Shown here one piece after another: positions 44,505 through 55,300 of a stretch of 64,000 nt of DNA. The notes below the pieces were generated by a model. That model searched no databases. It saw nothing but the letters and a program-made list of their open reading frames with translations, and had not been told where the DNA came from. This DNA is from Labia minor (Eukaryota > Arthropoda > Insecta > Dermaptera > Spongiphoridae). The position numbers were made by a program, and so were the translations under genes. The stretch is taken from positions 31,380,611-31,444,610 of the forward strand of contig OY720345.1 of NCBI GenBank assembly GCA_963082975.1. Direction: 5' to 3'. Position 1 is the first letter of the stretch; every line of letters starts with the position of its first letter.

Positions 44505-44808
44505 TTCTAAACTGATCGTAAAAATAAAGATATATGCTTGATAGTTTTTCACATGATTAAAAATTGTATAAAACTGCTATATATAGAATTTCAGCTTGAT
44601 TGAAGCGTTGAAAGTACCGGAATTAATTTTTTTAACACGTTTATTGCCAATTACCCTCGAGCACGTCACTTGGCGTCATCAACAAACACGCGCTGGTTTA
44701 ATATATATTTATTACTTTTAATTTATAATTAATTAAATTTAATTTAAATATAATATATGTTAATTAATCCAATTCAAATTTGCGAGATAGTTAAATGGAG
44801 ACACTCCA
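44505..44808 (+). mobile_element. Helentron-like family A, 5'-truncated
   Basis: Begins inside the element (CTGATCGTAAAAATAAAGAT), continues through GAATTTCAGCTTGATTGA and ends GCGAGATAGT ... GGAGACACTCCAG at about 44808. Confidence 0.7.
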
Positions 44809-45581
44809 GATTTCAAATAAAAGTTGTCAGTATTTTATTTAAGGTTTATAAATCATAGGAATTTACTACTATTATTGTGACTGGCTAATTATTACATAAT
44901 TATTTTTTACTAAAATTATAATATTTTGTGGCATGAACATCTCTGGACTATATCAATAAATTGTATTCAGTTTCCTGCATTTTTTTACCTGTTTGCGCAT
45001 TTTTTACATGTATGCAACTGATTGTAATGTAAGAATGTATTCGATAAAAAAATGTTTCTCCTTAATTAATAATTGATATTAAGAAAAAAATATGTTTTAT
45101 ATCATATTAATGACGGCAATGAAGTTGAGATAATTTTTAATTAACGAATGAATATTTCTCAAGATATATTTATTTATTTATGTATATATTTATTGTGATT
45201 AGATGGCTTTTTTGTTGTTCCCTGTTGGAGTGTTGCCAAATTATTGGAGATAATACAAACAATTCACGTAATAGAATGCAATTTAATATTAATAGTTAAA
45301 TAGTTTATCATAAAAAAACTTAGAAATTTATTGTCTTGGGTTTGATTTTTGACAGAAAAGAGAGAGAGAGATGGAATAGAAATAGTAATTGGAGGAATAA
45401 CGAGAGAGGGGTGGGGTGGATGTGCGAGGGAATTCATTTTACTTCTCTGACCCAAGAAAGATTTTTTTCATTTATTTATTCAAAAATAATTTGGCAAATT
45501 CATATTATAAGGTACAATGATGAAAGTGAAGTGTATAAAAATCTGTAGATTATTTTTGTTTATAAATTATTATTTATCTTA
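44809..45581. other. A+T-rich sequence without a gene
   Basis: A 70-codon frame at 45336-45548 includes an AG-rich stretch and resembles nothing known. Confidence 0.45.
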
Positions 45582-46255
45582 TCTTATTATGCTAGCTAAA
45601 ATTGTATATATATATAGCCATTGGTTCTCAAAAACCGCTTTAACGATTTTTTTCAAATTTACACTAGATATAGTATCTATAAAGAAAAATTGAGTTTTAT
45701 TGATCACATCTCTTGAAAAATTCATTTTCATTATTAATTTCTTAATTAAAAATTATATATGGAAAACGTCAAAATTAGCATCCATTTTTATTTTTTAACT
45801 GAAATTGTATTAATATTTTTTTTTATTTAAAATATTTTAAAATTTATTATTTAATTTCGAAATAAAATTAAAAATATTTATTTTTAATAAAATATATATA
45901 GATATTTATTAATCTCTCTCAAAAAAAAAAAACAAAAACAAAAACAAAAAAACATCTACGTCTGCTAAGAGATTAAAAAATGTCGTTTTCATCATCTAAG
46001 TATTATTAGTCTAATGGGTAGAGCGACTGTCTGACAATTCAACTTCGCAGGATCGAAACCGGCGGAAAATAGTTTTTTTTTTTTTTTTTAATCTATTATT
46101 TTTTAATAAATTACTATTTTATATTTATTTATTCATTGTTCTTTTATTTTATTTTATTAATTAAGTTTTAGATAGTTTTATAATTTTTAATATTTCTTCA
46201 CTAAAATATCATTTAATATTTATTAATATTATTTATTTATTATTATTGAGTACCC
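45582..46255 (+). mobile_element. Helitron-like family C with tRNA-like module
   Basis: Starts TCTTATTATGCTAGC and follows the 40.5-kb copy for about 360 bp. A tRNA-like head at 46012-46078 (GGGTAGAGCGACTG, box B GGATCGAAACC) occupies the position equivalent to the module at 40.9 kb. The 3' boundary is unclear. Confidence 0.55.
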
Positions 46256-46448
46256 GAAGTTCCATTCATTTTAATCAGATTGATGCAATGATGCAACATT
46301 TAATAATAGTAATATTGTAATAAATTTCTTTCTTTAATATATATATATATATATATCTATTCTTAAAATTGAATTCGTTTAAATTTTAACACATATATTC
46401 AATAATATAAATATATATAAAATAATATTAAATTGTATATAATATGTG

Positions 46449-46820
46449 TGTGTAACGGGCGGACCATTTATTTTATTTGTAATTATATTTAAACCTGGTG
46501 AACTCATCCACTGGAATTGGCTCCCAGGAGGTGCTGCTCAGATGGAGCCCGCGCAAACTAAAAGGGATTCCCCTAAAGATCTTAGCAGCCCTTGGCTCGC
46601 TATGATAGACAGTCGTTGGAGTCGTTGTGAAACCATTGAGCTGATGAGATAGGGCATGGTACTCAATCCTTAAATTTATGTTTATATGTTCCATGTTCTG
46701 AAATATTTGGTAAATTTATCTTTATTTTTGTTTTCTTTCTTTCTATTAAACCCGTTAACAATATACAAATATTTTGTGAAAGTTTATTTTTATCAACCCT
46801 TATTATCTTGGCGCCCAAAT
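46449..46820 (+). mobile_element. possible solo-LTR-like piece with primer-binding-like site
   Basis: TGTAACGGGCGGACC opens a GC-richer block that ends near CCCTTATTATC, directly followed by TTGGCGCCCAAATT at about 46808, which resembles the tRNA primer-binding site next to a gypsy-type LTR. No gag or pol follows. Tentative. Confidence 0.3.
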
Positions 46821-47731
46821 TAAAGTTATATCCTTTATCAAATCATTATTATTTATTATTACAATTGTATATAAAAGAATATTTGAATTTGTTTAAATTT
46901 TAACACATTTATTCAATCAAGCCACCGCTTCTTATATCTTATTATTTATATTATAAATATTAAATAAAATTAAAAATATTTGTTATACCGATATCTGTTT
47001 TCATTGCATGAACACATATATCCATACATTAAACTTTTTAAAAATTGTTTAAGATTAGCTTTCCCCTAACACACTATAAATAAAAAAAAAAAAAAAAAAA
47101 ATTATATTTAAGTTATATTAATTTTAATTAGATTGATGTAATGATCTAATATTAATATTGGTGTGAATGATTGTAATAATATTGAATAATAAATGGTATT
47201 TGATACAATTTTGTTATTTATTTATGAAAGGGTCGAGCGATAGCTCGGTGTTCGATGTATATATAATATAGGATCAATTATTTTATTTGATCAAGTAAAT
47301 TTGAAAAGGTTTTTATATATTGAAATGAAAATCAATTTATTTTAATTTATTTGAAACATTTTAGGAAACAAATTTTTAATGGGTCATTTTAAGAAATCCA
47401 ATTTTATCATTGTCTAAAATAAAAAAACAGAATTTATTATTTTAAATTTTTTATGAATAATAAAATATTTTCAAAATGTCAATTAAAATGACTAAATTAT
47501 ATTATTTTTTGTTTTTGTTAAAATTATTTATTACAACTATATTTTAAGAAAAAAAATGATTTGTAGGTTATATAAAAATTAAAATATGAATTTTTAGATA
47601 AATAATAAAAAGGAGATGTTTATATTTTTTTATTTTTAATTTTTAATAAATTTTCTTTTTTGATATGAGATTTTATTAAAAAATTGTATATCAATATTTT
47701 TTAAAGGGTCGAGCAATAGCTCGGTGTTCCT
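46821..47731. repeat. A+T-rich sequence with family C hairpin ends
   Basis: A hairpin GAGCGATAGCTCGGTG near 47230 and parts matching 41.79-41.98 kb. No gene. Confidence 0.45.
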
Positions 47732-47897
47732 GGTATTAATATTACCAGCCAAATTCAATAATAATGAATCATTTTTTTTAACTTAAGTACCGAGCCGAGG
47801 CTCGGGGTCCCGGTATTAATATTATCAGCCAAACCCAATAATAATGAATCATTTTTTTTTAACTTAAGTACCGAGCCGAGGCTCGGGGTCCCGGTAC
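47732..47897 (+). repeat. tandem family C 3' ends
   Basis: Two head-to-tail units of about 80 bp (47732-47811 and 47812-47892), each ending in hairpin CCGAGCCGAGGCTCGGGG then TCCCGGTA and preceded by a further end at about 47732. Confidence 0.7.
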
Positions 47898-48046
47898 TAA
47901 TACAATAATTAATATACAATAAAATTCTATATATTCTCTTTTACATTAAAAACAAAATCAAGTAAGATATCAGTCAGGTAAATTTTTATCAAAGAAGATA
48001 AAAATGAAAATAGAAAATTAATAAAGCTAATATTTAGCCAGACATA

Positions 48047-48550
48047 CACCCTCCATTCCAAAAGAAACCGAACTTTTTAAAAAAACAAAAAACCAATGTA
48101 CATTTTAGAACAAATCATTTTTATTAATCAATGTATTCCCCTTCTACATCGATATACAAATTTGCACACTCCAACAAGTTGTCAAACGACTTCTCCATGT
48201 CCTTTATTGGAATGGTCTTTAGAACGTCGGTCGTCGCCTTCTCAATGGCTTCAATCGATGCGTGCCACTTTCCTTTCATCGCCAAACGCAGTTTAGGGAA
48301 CAGATAGAAGTCGTACGGAGCCAGATCTGGTGAATAGGGCGAATGATGCAAAGGAATAACGTGATTCCGACCGATGTACAAAACACACTGACATTTGAAA
48401 TGCAATAACTTTTGTTGTATGCATCAAATGTCATGAAATTTATACCAGTTGTCAATGAGGACTAAGCCATCTACGGGTAAAATATTACAACAGATGGCAT
48501 TAGTGGTACTATTTTTTTTTAAAGTTCGGTTTCTTTTGGAATGGAGGGTG
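48047..48550 (-). mobile_element. deleted mariner with perfect TIRs and TA flanks
   Basis: CACCCTCCATTCCAAAAGAA ... TTCTTTTGGAATGGAGGGTG with TA on both sides. 504 bp. The minus strand keeps the start region fused to the transposase C-terminus. Same family as 13397-14910. Confidence 0.9.
48124..48405 (-). pseudogene. mariner transposase fragment
   Basis: An open frame of 93 codons encodes NHVIPLHHSPYSPDLAPYDF, then LFPKLRLAMKGKWHASIEAI and the C-terminal DMEKSFDNLLECANLYI. The first six or so codons come from the 5' region, joined across the internal deletion. The first two catalytic Asp are missing, so inactive. Confidence 0.85.
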
Positions 48551-48716
48551 TATCGTATTGAAGTGAAATTGGGACCATAATTTTGTTCTCTATTTGATTA
48601 TAATTCATTTATAAATTTATCAGATTTAAAATTTAAAAAAATATATTTATTCTAATAAATAAAATTTTCAATATATAAAATTAAAATATTTTAAGCTGAA
48701 TATATATAAAGATTTG

Positions 48717-49192
48717 ATCATTCACTGTCATTAAGAACTTTACCCGAATTTTGCCATAATATATTTTATATTAAGGCCAATATATAATCATGAATTTTAC
48801 CTAGTAGTTGAATTGAAATTAAATGAAAAATAATTAATAATTAGAATCAATAATCATTTATAGTTTGAGGCGCCACAGGGTGGGAGGTCGCGTAGCTGTC
48901 AATCATTCTCGTGGTCCCAGGTTCAAGTCCCGCTCCTGTCAAGGGAATTTCTCTATCATTCACTGTCATTAAGAACTTTACCCGAATTTTGCCATAATAT
49001 ATTTTATATTAAGGCCAATATATAATCATGAATTTTACCTAGTAGTTGAATTGAAATTAAATGAAAAATAATTAATAATTAGAATCAATAATCATTTATA
49101 GTTTGAGGCGCCACAGGGTGGGAGGTCGCGTAGCTGTCAATCATTCTCGTGGTCCCAGGTTCAAGTCCCGCTCCTGTCAAGGGAATTTCTCT
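48717..49192. repeat. exact 238-bp tandem duplication
   Basis: 48717-48954 and 48955-49192 are identical as far as I can read, from ATCATTCACTGTCATTAAGA to GGGAATTTCTCT. Each copy contains a tRNA-like SINE head. Confidence 0.9.
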
Positions 49193-49410
49193 AGCTGGGG
49201 TCTATGAGACGGAGCCAACCCAGTCTACGAGATCAAAATTGAGAAGCTACTTGATAAAAAAGTAGCGCCTCCGATCAAGAAAATCAAGATAAAGTTTGAT
49301 AGGACCCGTTTTACTGATCACAAGATCACAAGACACCTAATTGATATAACCAACTTGATAGACGTTGTTCTTGCGTAGGACGTTCAGAAGTCAGAGGTTT
49401 TTTTAATCAT
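48868..49410 (+). mobile_element. tRNA-derived SINE, head duplicated
   Basis: A GC-rich tRNA-like head (GGCGCCACAGGGTGGGAGGT) with box B GGTTCAAGTCCCG, present twice because of the tandem duplication. The body from 49193 (AGCTGGGGTCTATGAGACGG) runs to about 49410. No coding potential. Confidence 0.6.
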
Positions 49411-50039
49411 TGATACTTAAAGAGAATATTATTTATTTCTTATAAGTATAATAAAAACAAATTATATAAAAATTATAATATTATACATTATATAAAAATT
49501 ATAGTAATATTTTAAATAAATTTATTGTATGGTCAATATAAATTTATTATAAAAAATCAATCATTTTTATTATTTTTTTATTTATTTATGTTGATATGTT
49601 TTTTTTAAAAAAATAATTTTCAATTTATCTAATATCTCACTATACATTGTTATGTTTATTTATTCACACATATATAGGTATATATATTTCCCACAAAAAA
49701 CAAATATTATACCACATTATATAAAAATTATTATTTTTTTATTCATTCATATAGGTATCCCACAAAAAAATTCAATTACGATTACGACCAAAGTTAATTT
49801 ATTTCATTATTCCCGGACCATGTAGAATTATTTCTATTAATGTACTCTGTGCTTTCTTTGTATCATTTTCTCAAAACTTAATCCTAAATTCTAATATTTT
49901 TTTTTGTTTATTTATTTTTATTATCATGGTGCCGTTATGCATTTATTAATTTTGTTTATAAAATTATTTTATTACAAATCCGTCAGAAAAATTAATAGAA
50001 AAGAGATGGAGAGAAGGAAGAAATTAATAATGCTATTTA
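49411..50039. other. A+T-rich sequence without a gene
   Basis: Nothing recognised. Confidence 0.45.
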
Positions 50040-51705
50040 GTATTAGAGATGAATAGTATTAACAGATAAAAATCTTAACATACAAAACGTAGGATTTGAA
50101 AATGTAGAAAAATTTAAATTCTCAAGATCTGTAATCACGAAGGATTATATTCGAGAAGAATGTAAATCGAGGTTACAATGGAGTAATGCCTGTTATCATT
50201 GATTAAAAGGGCTCATCTCGTCAAAATTATTATCAAATGGGATCAAAATTAAAATATAGTATATAAAACAATTATTTTGCTTGTTGTATTAAATAGGTGT
50301 GACTTTAAGAGACGAGAGTAGATTTAGAGTATTTGAGAATATAATTCTTCGCAGCATGTATGGATAAAAGAGAGATGAGGTCACCGGGGGATAGTGGAGA
50401 CTGCATAACAAGGAATTGCATAACCTCTATGCATCTCGAGGATTAGTACCGGGACCCCGAGCCTCGGCTCGGTAATTAAGTTAAAAAAAAATGATTCATT
50501 ATTATTGGGTTTGGCTGATAATTTGATTCAAATAATAACATACAAACAGAAAAGTAGGCCTGTTGATATAAAATATATACCTGGGACACCGAGCTATCTT
50601 TGAATGAAAACATTATGCATAATTAAATATTGGATAAATTCTGTTATTATACATCAAAACCTTCCTTTTCAATCTCACTCTATCTATAAAAAAAACCCAT
50701 CAAATCCGTTGTGTAGTTTTAAAGATTGAAGCGTTTATAGGGACAGAGAAATCGACTTTGTTTTATACTATCCAATGATTATGAAAAAAATTTTAAACAA
50801 ATGTATTTCATTAAATTAATAACTTTAAAAAATATTAAATGATATTTAGCTTAATTATAAAAATTAAAATAAAAAGAAATTACTAATAATAATATTAAAA
50901 AATATATAAAATTATCTGAAAATAATTAGATATTTTTTTGATAAAATTAAATTTTTAATTATTTTAAAAATTAATCCAAGTAATATCGTCTATTTCTATT
51001 CGACACTATTTTCAGTTATGAGATGAGAAGGGATTCACAGTCCACACACATCAGTAGGGAGTGTAAAAAATTGTAAGAAGACTGCCGTTTTTTAAAATAA
51101 TTAAATTATTTTATAGATTATAAAATAAAAATTATTGTATTAACATTAAAAATATTGAAATAAAAAATAATAGTTTGATTTAATAAATTAAAATATTATA
51201 AACATTTTTAGTGGGAATTTTTCAGGTCAGATAGGCGACAACTTTTATTCCAAATGTTCTCTCCCTACCTGTGACGTCATGAAGGGCTGGGTGACGTTTA
51301 AATTAAGGAAAAACTAATGAAGATGATTTATCCCAGAGATGTGATCAATAAAACTGGATTTTTCTTTATAAATACTATCAATGGCGTGAATTTCAAAAAA
51401 ATCGATCGAGTGGTTTCTGAGAACCCATTTACAAATATATATACATACAATGTTAGCTAGCATAATAAGATTAGATAAAATTGAGAAGGCTGCTATAAGC
51501 AGGACACTTGGATAGAATGGGAGAGGAAAGAATTGCGAAAAATATATTTGTGGGGAGAACGATTGCAAAATGTACGGCTGGACGCGGTAGTAGGACAATG
51601 TACGAGAGATGGGAGAAAATAGCAGTTGGATGGATAGAGAAATACGGCTGCTGCAGCCAAGAACTTTTTGAGTTGCGTAGAACCATAGAGATAGATAAAT
51701 ACAAA
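50040..51705 (+). pseudogene. LINE RT fragment split by a family C element
   Basis: The left part (50040-50446) matches the 33.8-34.2 kb RT (VITKDYIREECKSRLQW, TSLRDESRFRVFEN, REDEVTG, HNKELHNLYAS). The right part resumes at 51475 (AGHLDRMGEERIAKNIFVG, WEKIAVGWIEKYG). The interruption 50447-51470 is a Helitron-like insertion. Degenerate. Confidence 0.7.
50447..51470 (-). mobile_element. Helitron-like family C inserted in RT fragment
   Basis: On the minus strand it begins TCTTATTATGCTAGC (51470) and ends with hairpin CCGAGCCGAGGCTCGGGG then TCCCGGTA (50447). Because it splits a recognisable coding remnant, these ends can be trusted as real boundaries. 1024 bp, non-coding, with A+T-rich interior. 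Confidence 0.7.
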
Positions 51706-51713
51706 GTTTTTTT

Positions 51714-52315
51714 ACTTTCCCGCAAGTATTGGAATCGTCAAAAATTTCGACTTCGAGATTTCGATAGATCTTGCTTGACGTTTTAGACCTCCCTGAGTCG
51801 GAAAATACCATTTTTCGAATTATGTCTGTGTGTGTGTATGTATGGATGTATGTAATGTCTGTGAGCAAATTTACTCAAAAACTAATCAAGTTAGGACTTC
51901 GAAATTTGGTACACCGATATTATACACAGTTTGTAGATTTCTATCAAAATTTCGTCAAAATTGGTTAACCAGAAGTGGTACTTTACCTACGCTGGTTGCG
52001 TTTACCTTTCAAGTAAAGTACCAGTTTGCTTCGAGATATTTGCTTCCTATTTTGTATATAGATTTAAAAATATGAAAAAAATTCAGATACCAAATTTCAT
52101 CATGATCTGACTACCGGAACTGACATTTTACCTATACAAGTAGCGTTAGTTGTAAATTATAAATATATATATAATAGTGTTAAATCATTTTACTTTATAA
52201 TTTAAATTAATTAGTTTGTTTATTTTTATTGTTGTTAATTATTTCTCAAGATAATGGTTAAAAATAACTTGTAATTTAATTTATATGCGGGAAAGTCTAG
52301 GGGAGAACACTCCCG
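51714..52315 (+). mobile_element. Helentron-like element, family B
   Basis: The 5' end ACTTTCCCGC is complemented by GCGGGAAAGT (52287-52296), followed by the stem-loop GGGAG-AACA-CTCCC and the end. An internal GTGTGTGTGTATGTATGG microsatellite and AAATTTGGTACA core, as in family A. Inserted in a T-run, like the family A copy at 14265. Confidence 0.75.
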
Positions 52316-52898
52316 ATTTTTTTATAAAGAATCGATATTTAATAAAATAATACAAGACACTAAGAATTATTTTTCTTCTTGATAAAAATTTTGGGACAAA
52401 ATGGTTTTAAAATATTAAATTAAATAAATGTAAAGAAGGCTGTCTGAGCAATTAGCAATGAATAAAATTATTAATATGAAACAAATGTAAAAATATATTT
52501 TTCTAAATTTCAGTTAAAAAGATTTATATGTACTTATTAAGCTGTCTTATATATCATTTTACATTACTTTTCAATTGAATAGAAGAATGTCACAGAATTA
52601 TCTTATTGTTAGATATTTTCCAGGCAATTTTCAGTTATTGTGTTTCACTTTTTACATAAATTGTTTTCAAAATTGAACAAGGTCACAGTGGTTTTCATAA
52701 TAATAATTATTATTTAAATAAGGTGATCGTCGAAATATTTTCTCTTTAAAAAAAAAAATTCTTAATCTATCCTTATTTTATTCTCCATTTATGTTCCATT
52801 TTATACTATTTTCATCAACATATAAATTGAGGTCTAAAATAAAAGTATAGTTTTCAAAAAATATTATTTATTTTTATAAGAGAGTATTACAAAAAAAT
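52316..52898. other. A+T-rich sequence without a gene
   Basis: Nothing recognised. Confidence 0.45.
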
Positions 52899-52985
52899 CT
52901 GGAGAGTCTCCACTCGACTATCTCGCAAATTTAAATTGGATTAAATAACATAAATTATATTTAAATTAATCTCTGACGAGATAGT
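52899..52985 (-). mobile_element. 87-bp minimal Helentron-like family A element
   Basis: Minus strand: ACTATCTCG at the 5' end, CGAGATAGT, then the stem-loop GGAGACTCTCC and CAG end, with only about 45 bp between. All terminal signals, no interior. Confidence 0.65.
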
Positions 52986-53878
52986 AATTAACACGAAAAA
53001 AATTATTCTCTATAATCCAATTATAAAAGACACAAAGGTATATTTTAAATTCAACTCATTCTAGAATTCTCAAATCAGGAAGATTGAGTTGAGTTTAAAG
53101 TAAAATAATTTGAAATTAATAAAATATACATTTTTATGTTAATTATATGATTTCATTAAAAAGAATAATAAATGTGTAATGTAATGACAGTTTCTAATTT
53201 AATCAAAAGTGAAATTTGTAAAAAGTAAACTCCAATAATAATAATATCAAATTATATACATAAATAACAATTATTAAAGGATAATGACGCAAATTTCGTA
53301 TATGAAAACATCTTCATCCGGCATGTCATTAAATTATACAAGTTTACATTTTTTTTATTTTTTAAAGGAAAAAACTAATTTAAAAATTATTATATGTAAA
53401 TTCACTATTACAACCAAAAACAAAATGATCGTATTCAGATGAAAAACTAAAAATAATTGGATTTACTTAAAAACGACTTTAACGATTGTATTTAAAATCC
53501 ATGTATAGATCTTTGAATAGTAATTTTCTATAAATTCATCATCTTGGCCTAAACGCTAAAATAGGATTAATAACAATTTTCAAAAAATATTATTCAATAA
53601 AATGTTTTCTTACTTTCTATAAACACACATTATTATCATAATGATATTATATATAATCAGTGATGTATTGGCAAAATAAGAAGTAAGGGAACGTATAGTG
53701 GGATCAAAAAAAGTCCTATTTTCAGCAGACTATTTTTTTCCATATAAGTTTTTGTTTTTTCTAATTCTTACTATAAAAAATATTAACGAACACAAAAAAG
53801 AAATTCTAACAGGATAAATCTACTGTTTAAGTGGGAGTTGTCGGGACATGAAAAAGTACTGGAATGCGTTCCGGTTCT
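52986..53878. other. A+T-rich sequence without a gene
   Basis: Nothing recognised. Confidence 0.45.
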
Positions 53879-54741
53879 GAAATAATACTTTATATAAAAA
53901 AAAAACTTTTTTAAAAAACCACGTTTTTAACGCACTAAAAAGAAGAAAATAATTTTTCTGAAACCCCATAGGTACTGACATTACAAACAAGAGATATGAT
54001 TTGAAGAAAATTTTCTATAACGTAAAACGTGGGGCGCAACTATGGCTAAAATATTCTGTATCGTATAAAAATTTATAAATAAATGTTATTAGGTACAAAT
54101 TAATAGGATAAATGAATTCATATTTTAATTAGCTTCAAAAAGTAAAGCTTATAACTTATCGAAATTTTTAAAAGAGGTAAATTTAATTTATGAAAAGATT
54201 ACCTTTAGATTACTAATAATATTCACTTTTAAAAAATTCTGATAAAAAATGACATCCTAACAATATTCTGGTAAATAATATAAGAAATTTAACTTGAAGA
54301 AATCTAAAACTAAATTTTGCTACTGCAAAACTTCTAGCAAATATTTAATATTTATGTTAATAAAATTTCTAAAGTGTAAATTGAAGATGTTTATTTAATA
54401 TTAAGGAATTAATTTTCCAAAAAAAATTTACATTAATAAAAGTATTCTGTTGGATTACTAATAATATTCCCTTTTACAAAAAGTCTGGTAAAAAATATAA
54501 AACTTAAAATATAAATCCATGGATATTGAAATAAATTAATCAAAGAAATTATATTGCATTTAAAAAATTTATTATTATTTGCGCCCCACGTTTTACGTTA
54601 TAGAAAATTTTCTTCAAATCATATCTCTTGTTTGTAATGTCAGTACCTATGGGGTTTCAGAAAAATTATTTTCTTCTTTTTAGTGCGTTAAAAACGTGGT
54701 TTTTTAAAAAAGTTTTTTTTTTATATAAAGTATTATTTTCT
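53879..54741. mobile_element. element with about 160-bp terminal inverted repeats
   Basis: 53879-54039 and 54579-54741 are almost perfect complements (AATAATACTTTATATAAA ... AAACGTGGGGCGCAA). The spacer of about 540 bp is A+T-rich and non-coding. The left outer flank carries a roughly 20-bp interruption relative to the right. Superfamily unknown. Confidence 0.75.
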
Positions 54742-55083
54742 ACTTTTTAGTCTTCATATATTGCAATCGATTTCACTTGACCTATACTACTTTTAAGTTT
54801 TTTGATTGACTTTAATAGTCATGAAATACTATTATCCTGAAAGTAATAAATTTAAATTGAATTATAAAGAGAAATTTTTAAATTTGTCATATTTTAATTC
54901 TTTATTGCCTAAAACTCATCATAAATTTAAATTTTGTTTTCTAAATTACAGTACAAAACATTAATATACCTTCTTTCAAATTTATTTACATTTTAAATAT
55001 TATACATATTATATTATTCTTTTAACGGGTTTTTAACGGTTTTTTTCAAATTTAAATATTTACACTTTTTGTTTTGATTTTCC

Positions 55084-55300
55084 CATACAAAATTATATTC
55101 ATTAATTATGCTCTAATTAAACACTTGCAAGCTACGAATTATTATTGTATTATTGTATTGTCATCCAGAATACATTACTCTGAAAAGTTTCAGAGCGATT
55201 GGATGACTGGAAGTGGTCGAAATTTCGATTGCAAGATTTGACCCGAACAGATAAATAAACAAACAAACAAACAAGAAAGCAAGCTAAGAAAAACGTGGTA
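55084..55300 (+). repeat. dispersed repeat family G, copy 1
   Basis: Matches 56411-56612 along about 200 bp (GCTCTAATTAAACACTTGCA, GGATGACTGGAAGTGGTCGA), ending in an AAAC-type run and AGCAAGCTAAGAAAAACGTG. Confidence 0.8.

Noticed and set aside
45336..45548. 70-codon plus-strand frame
   Set aside because: Low-complexity AG-rich stretch; no family recognised.
46012..46082. functional tRNA gene
   Set aside because: Boxes A and B are recognisable, but the acceptor and T stems do not pair well and it lies inside a repeat with a shared tail. Called a SINE head instead.
51314..51868. 184-codon minus-strand frame
   Set aside because: Runs across a family C 5' end, an RT remnant on the other strand and a microsatellite. 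A chance open frame over three repeats.
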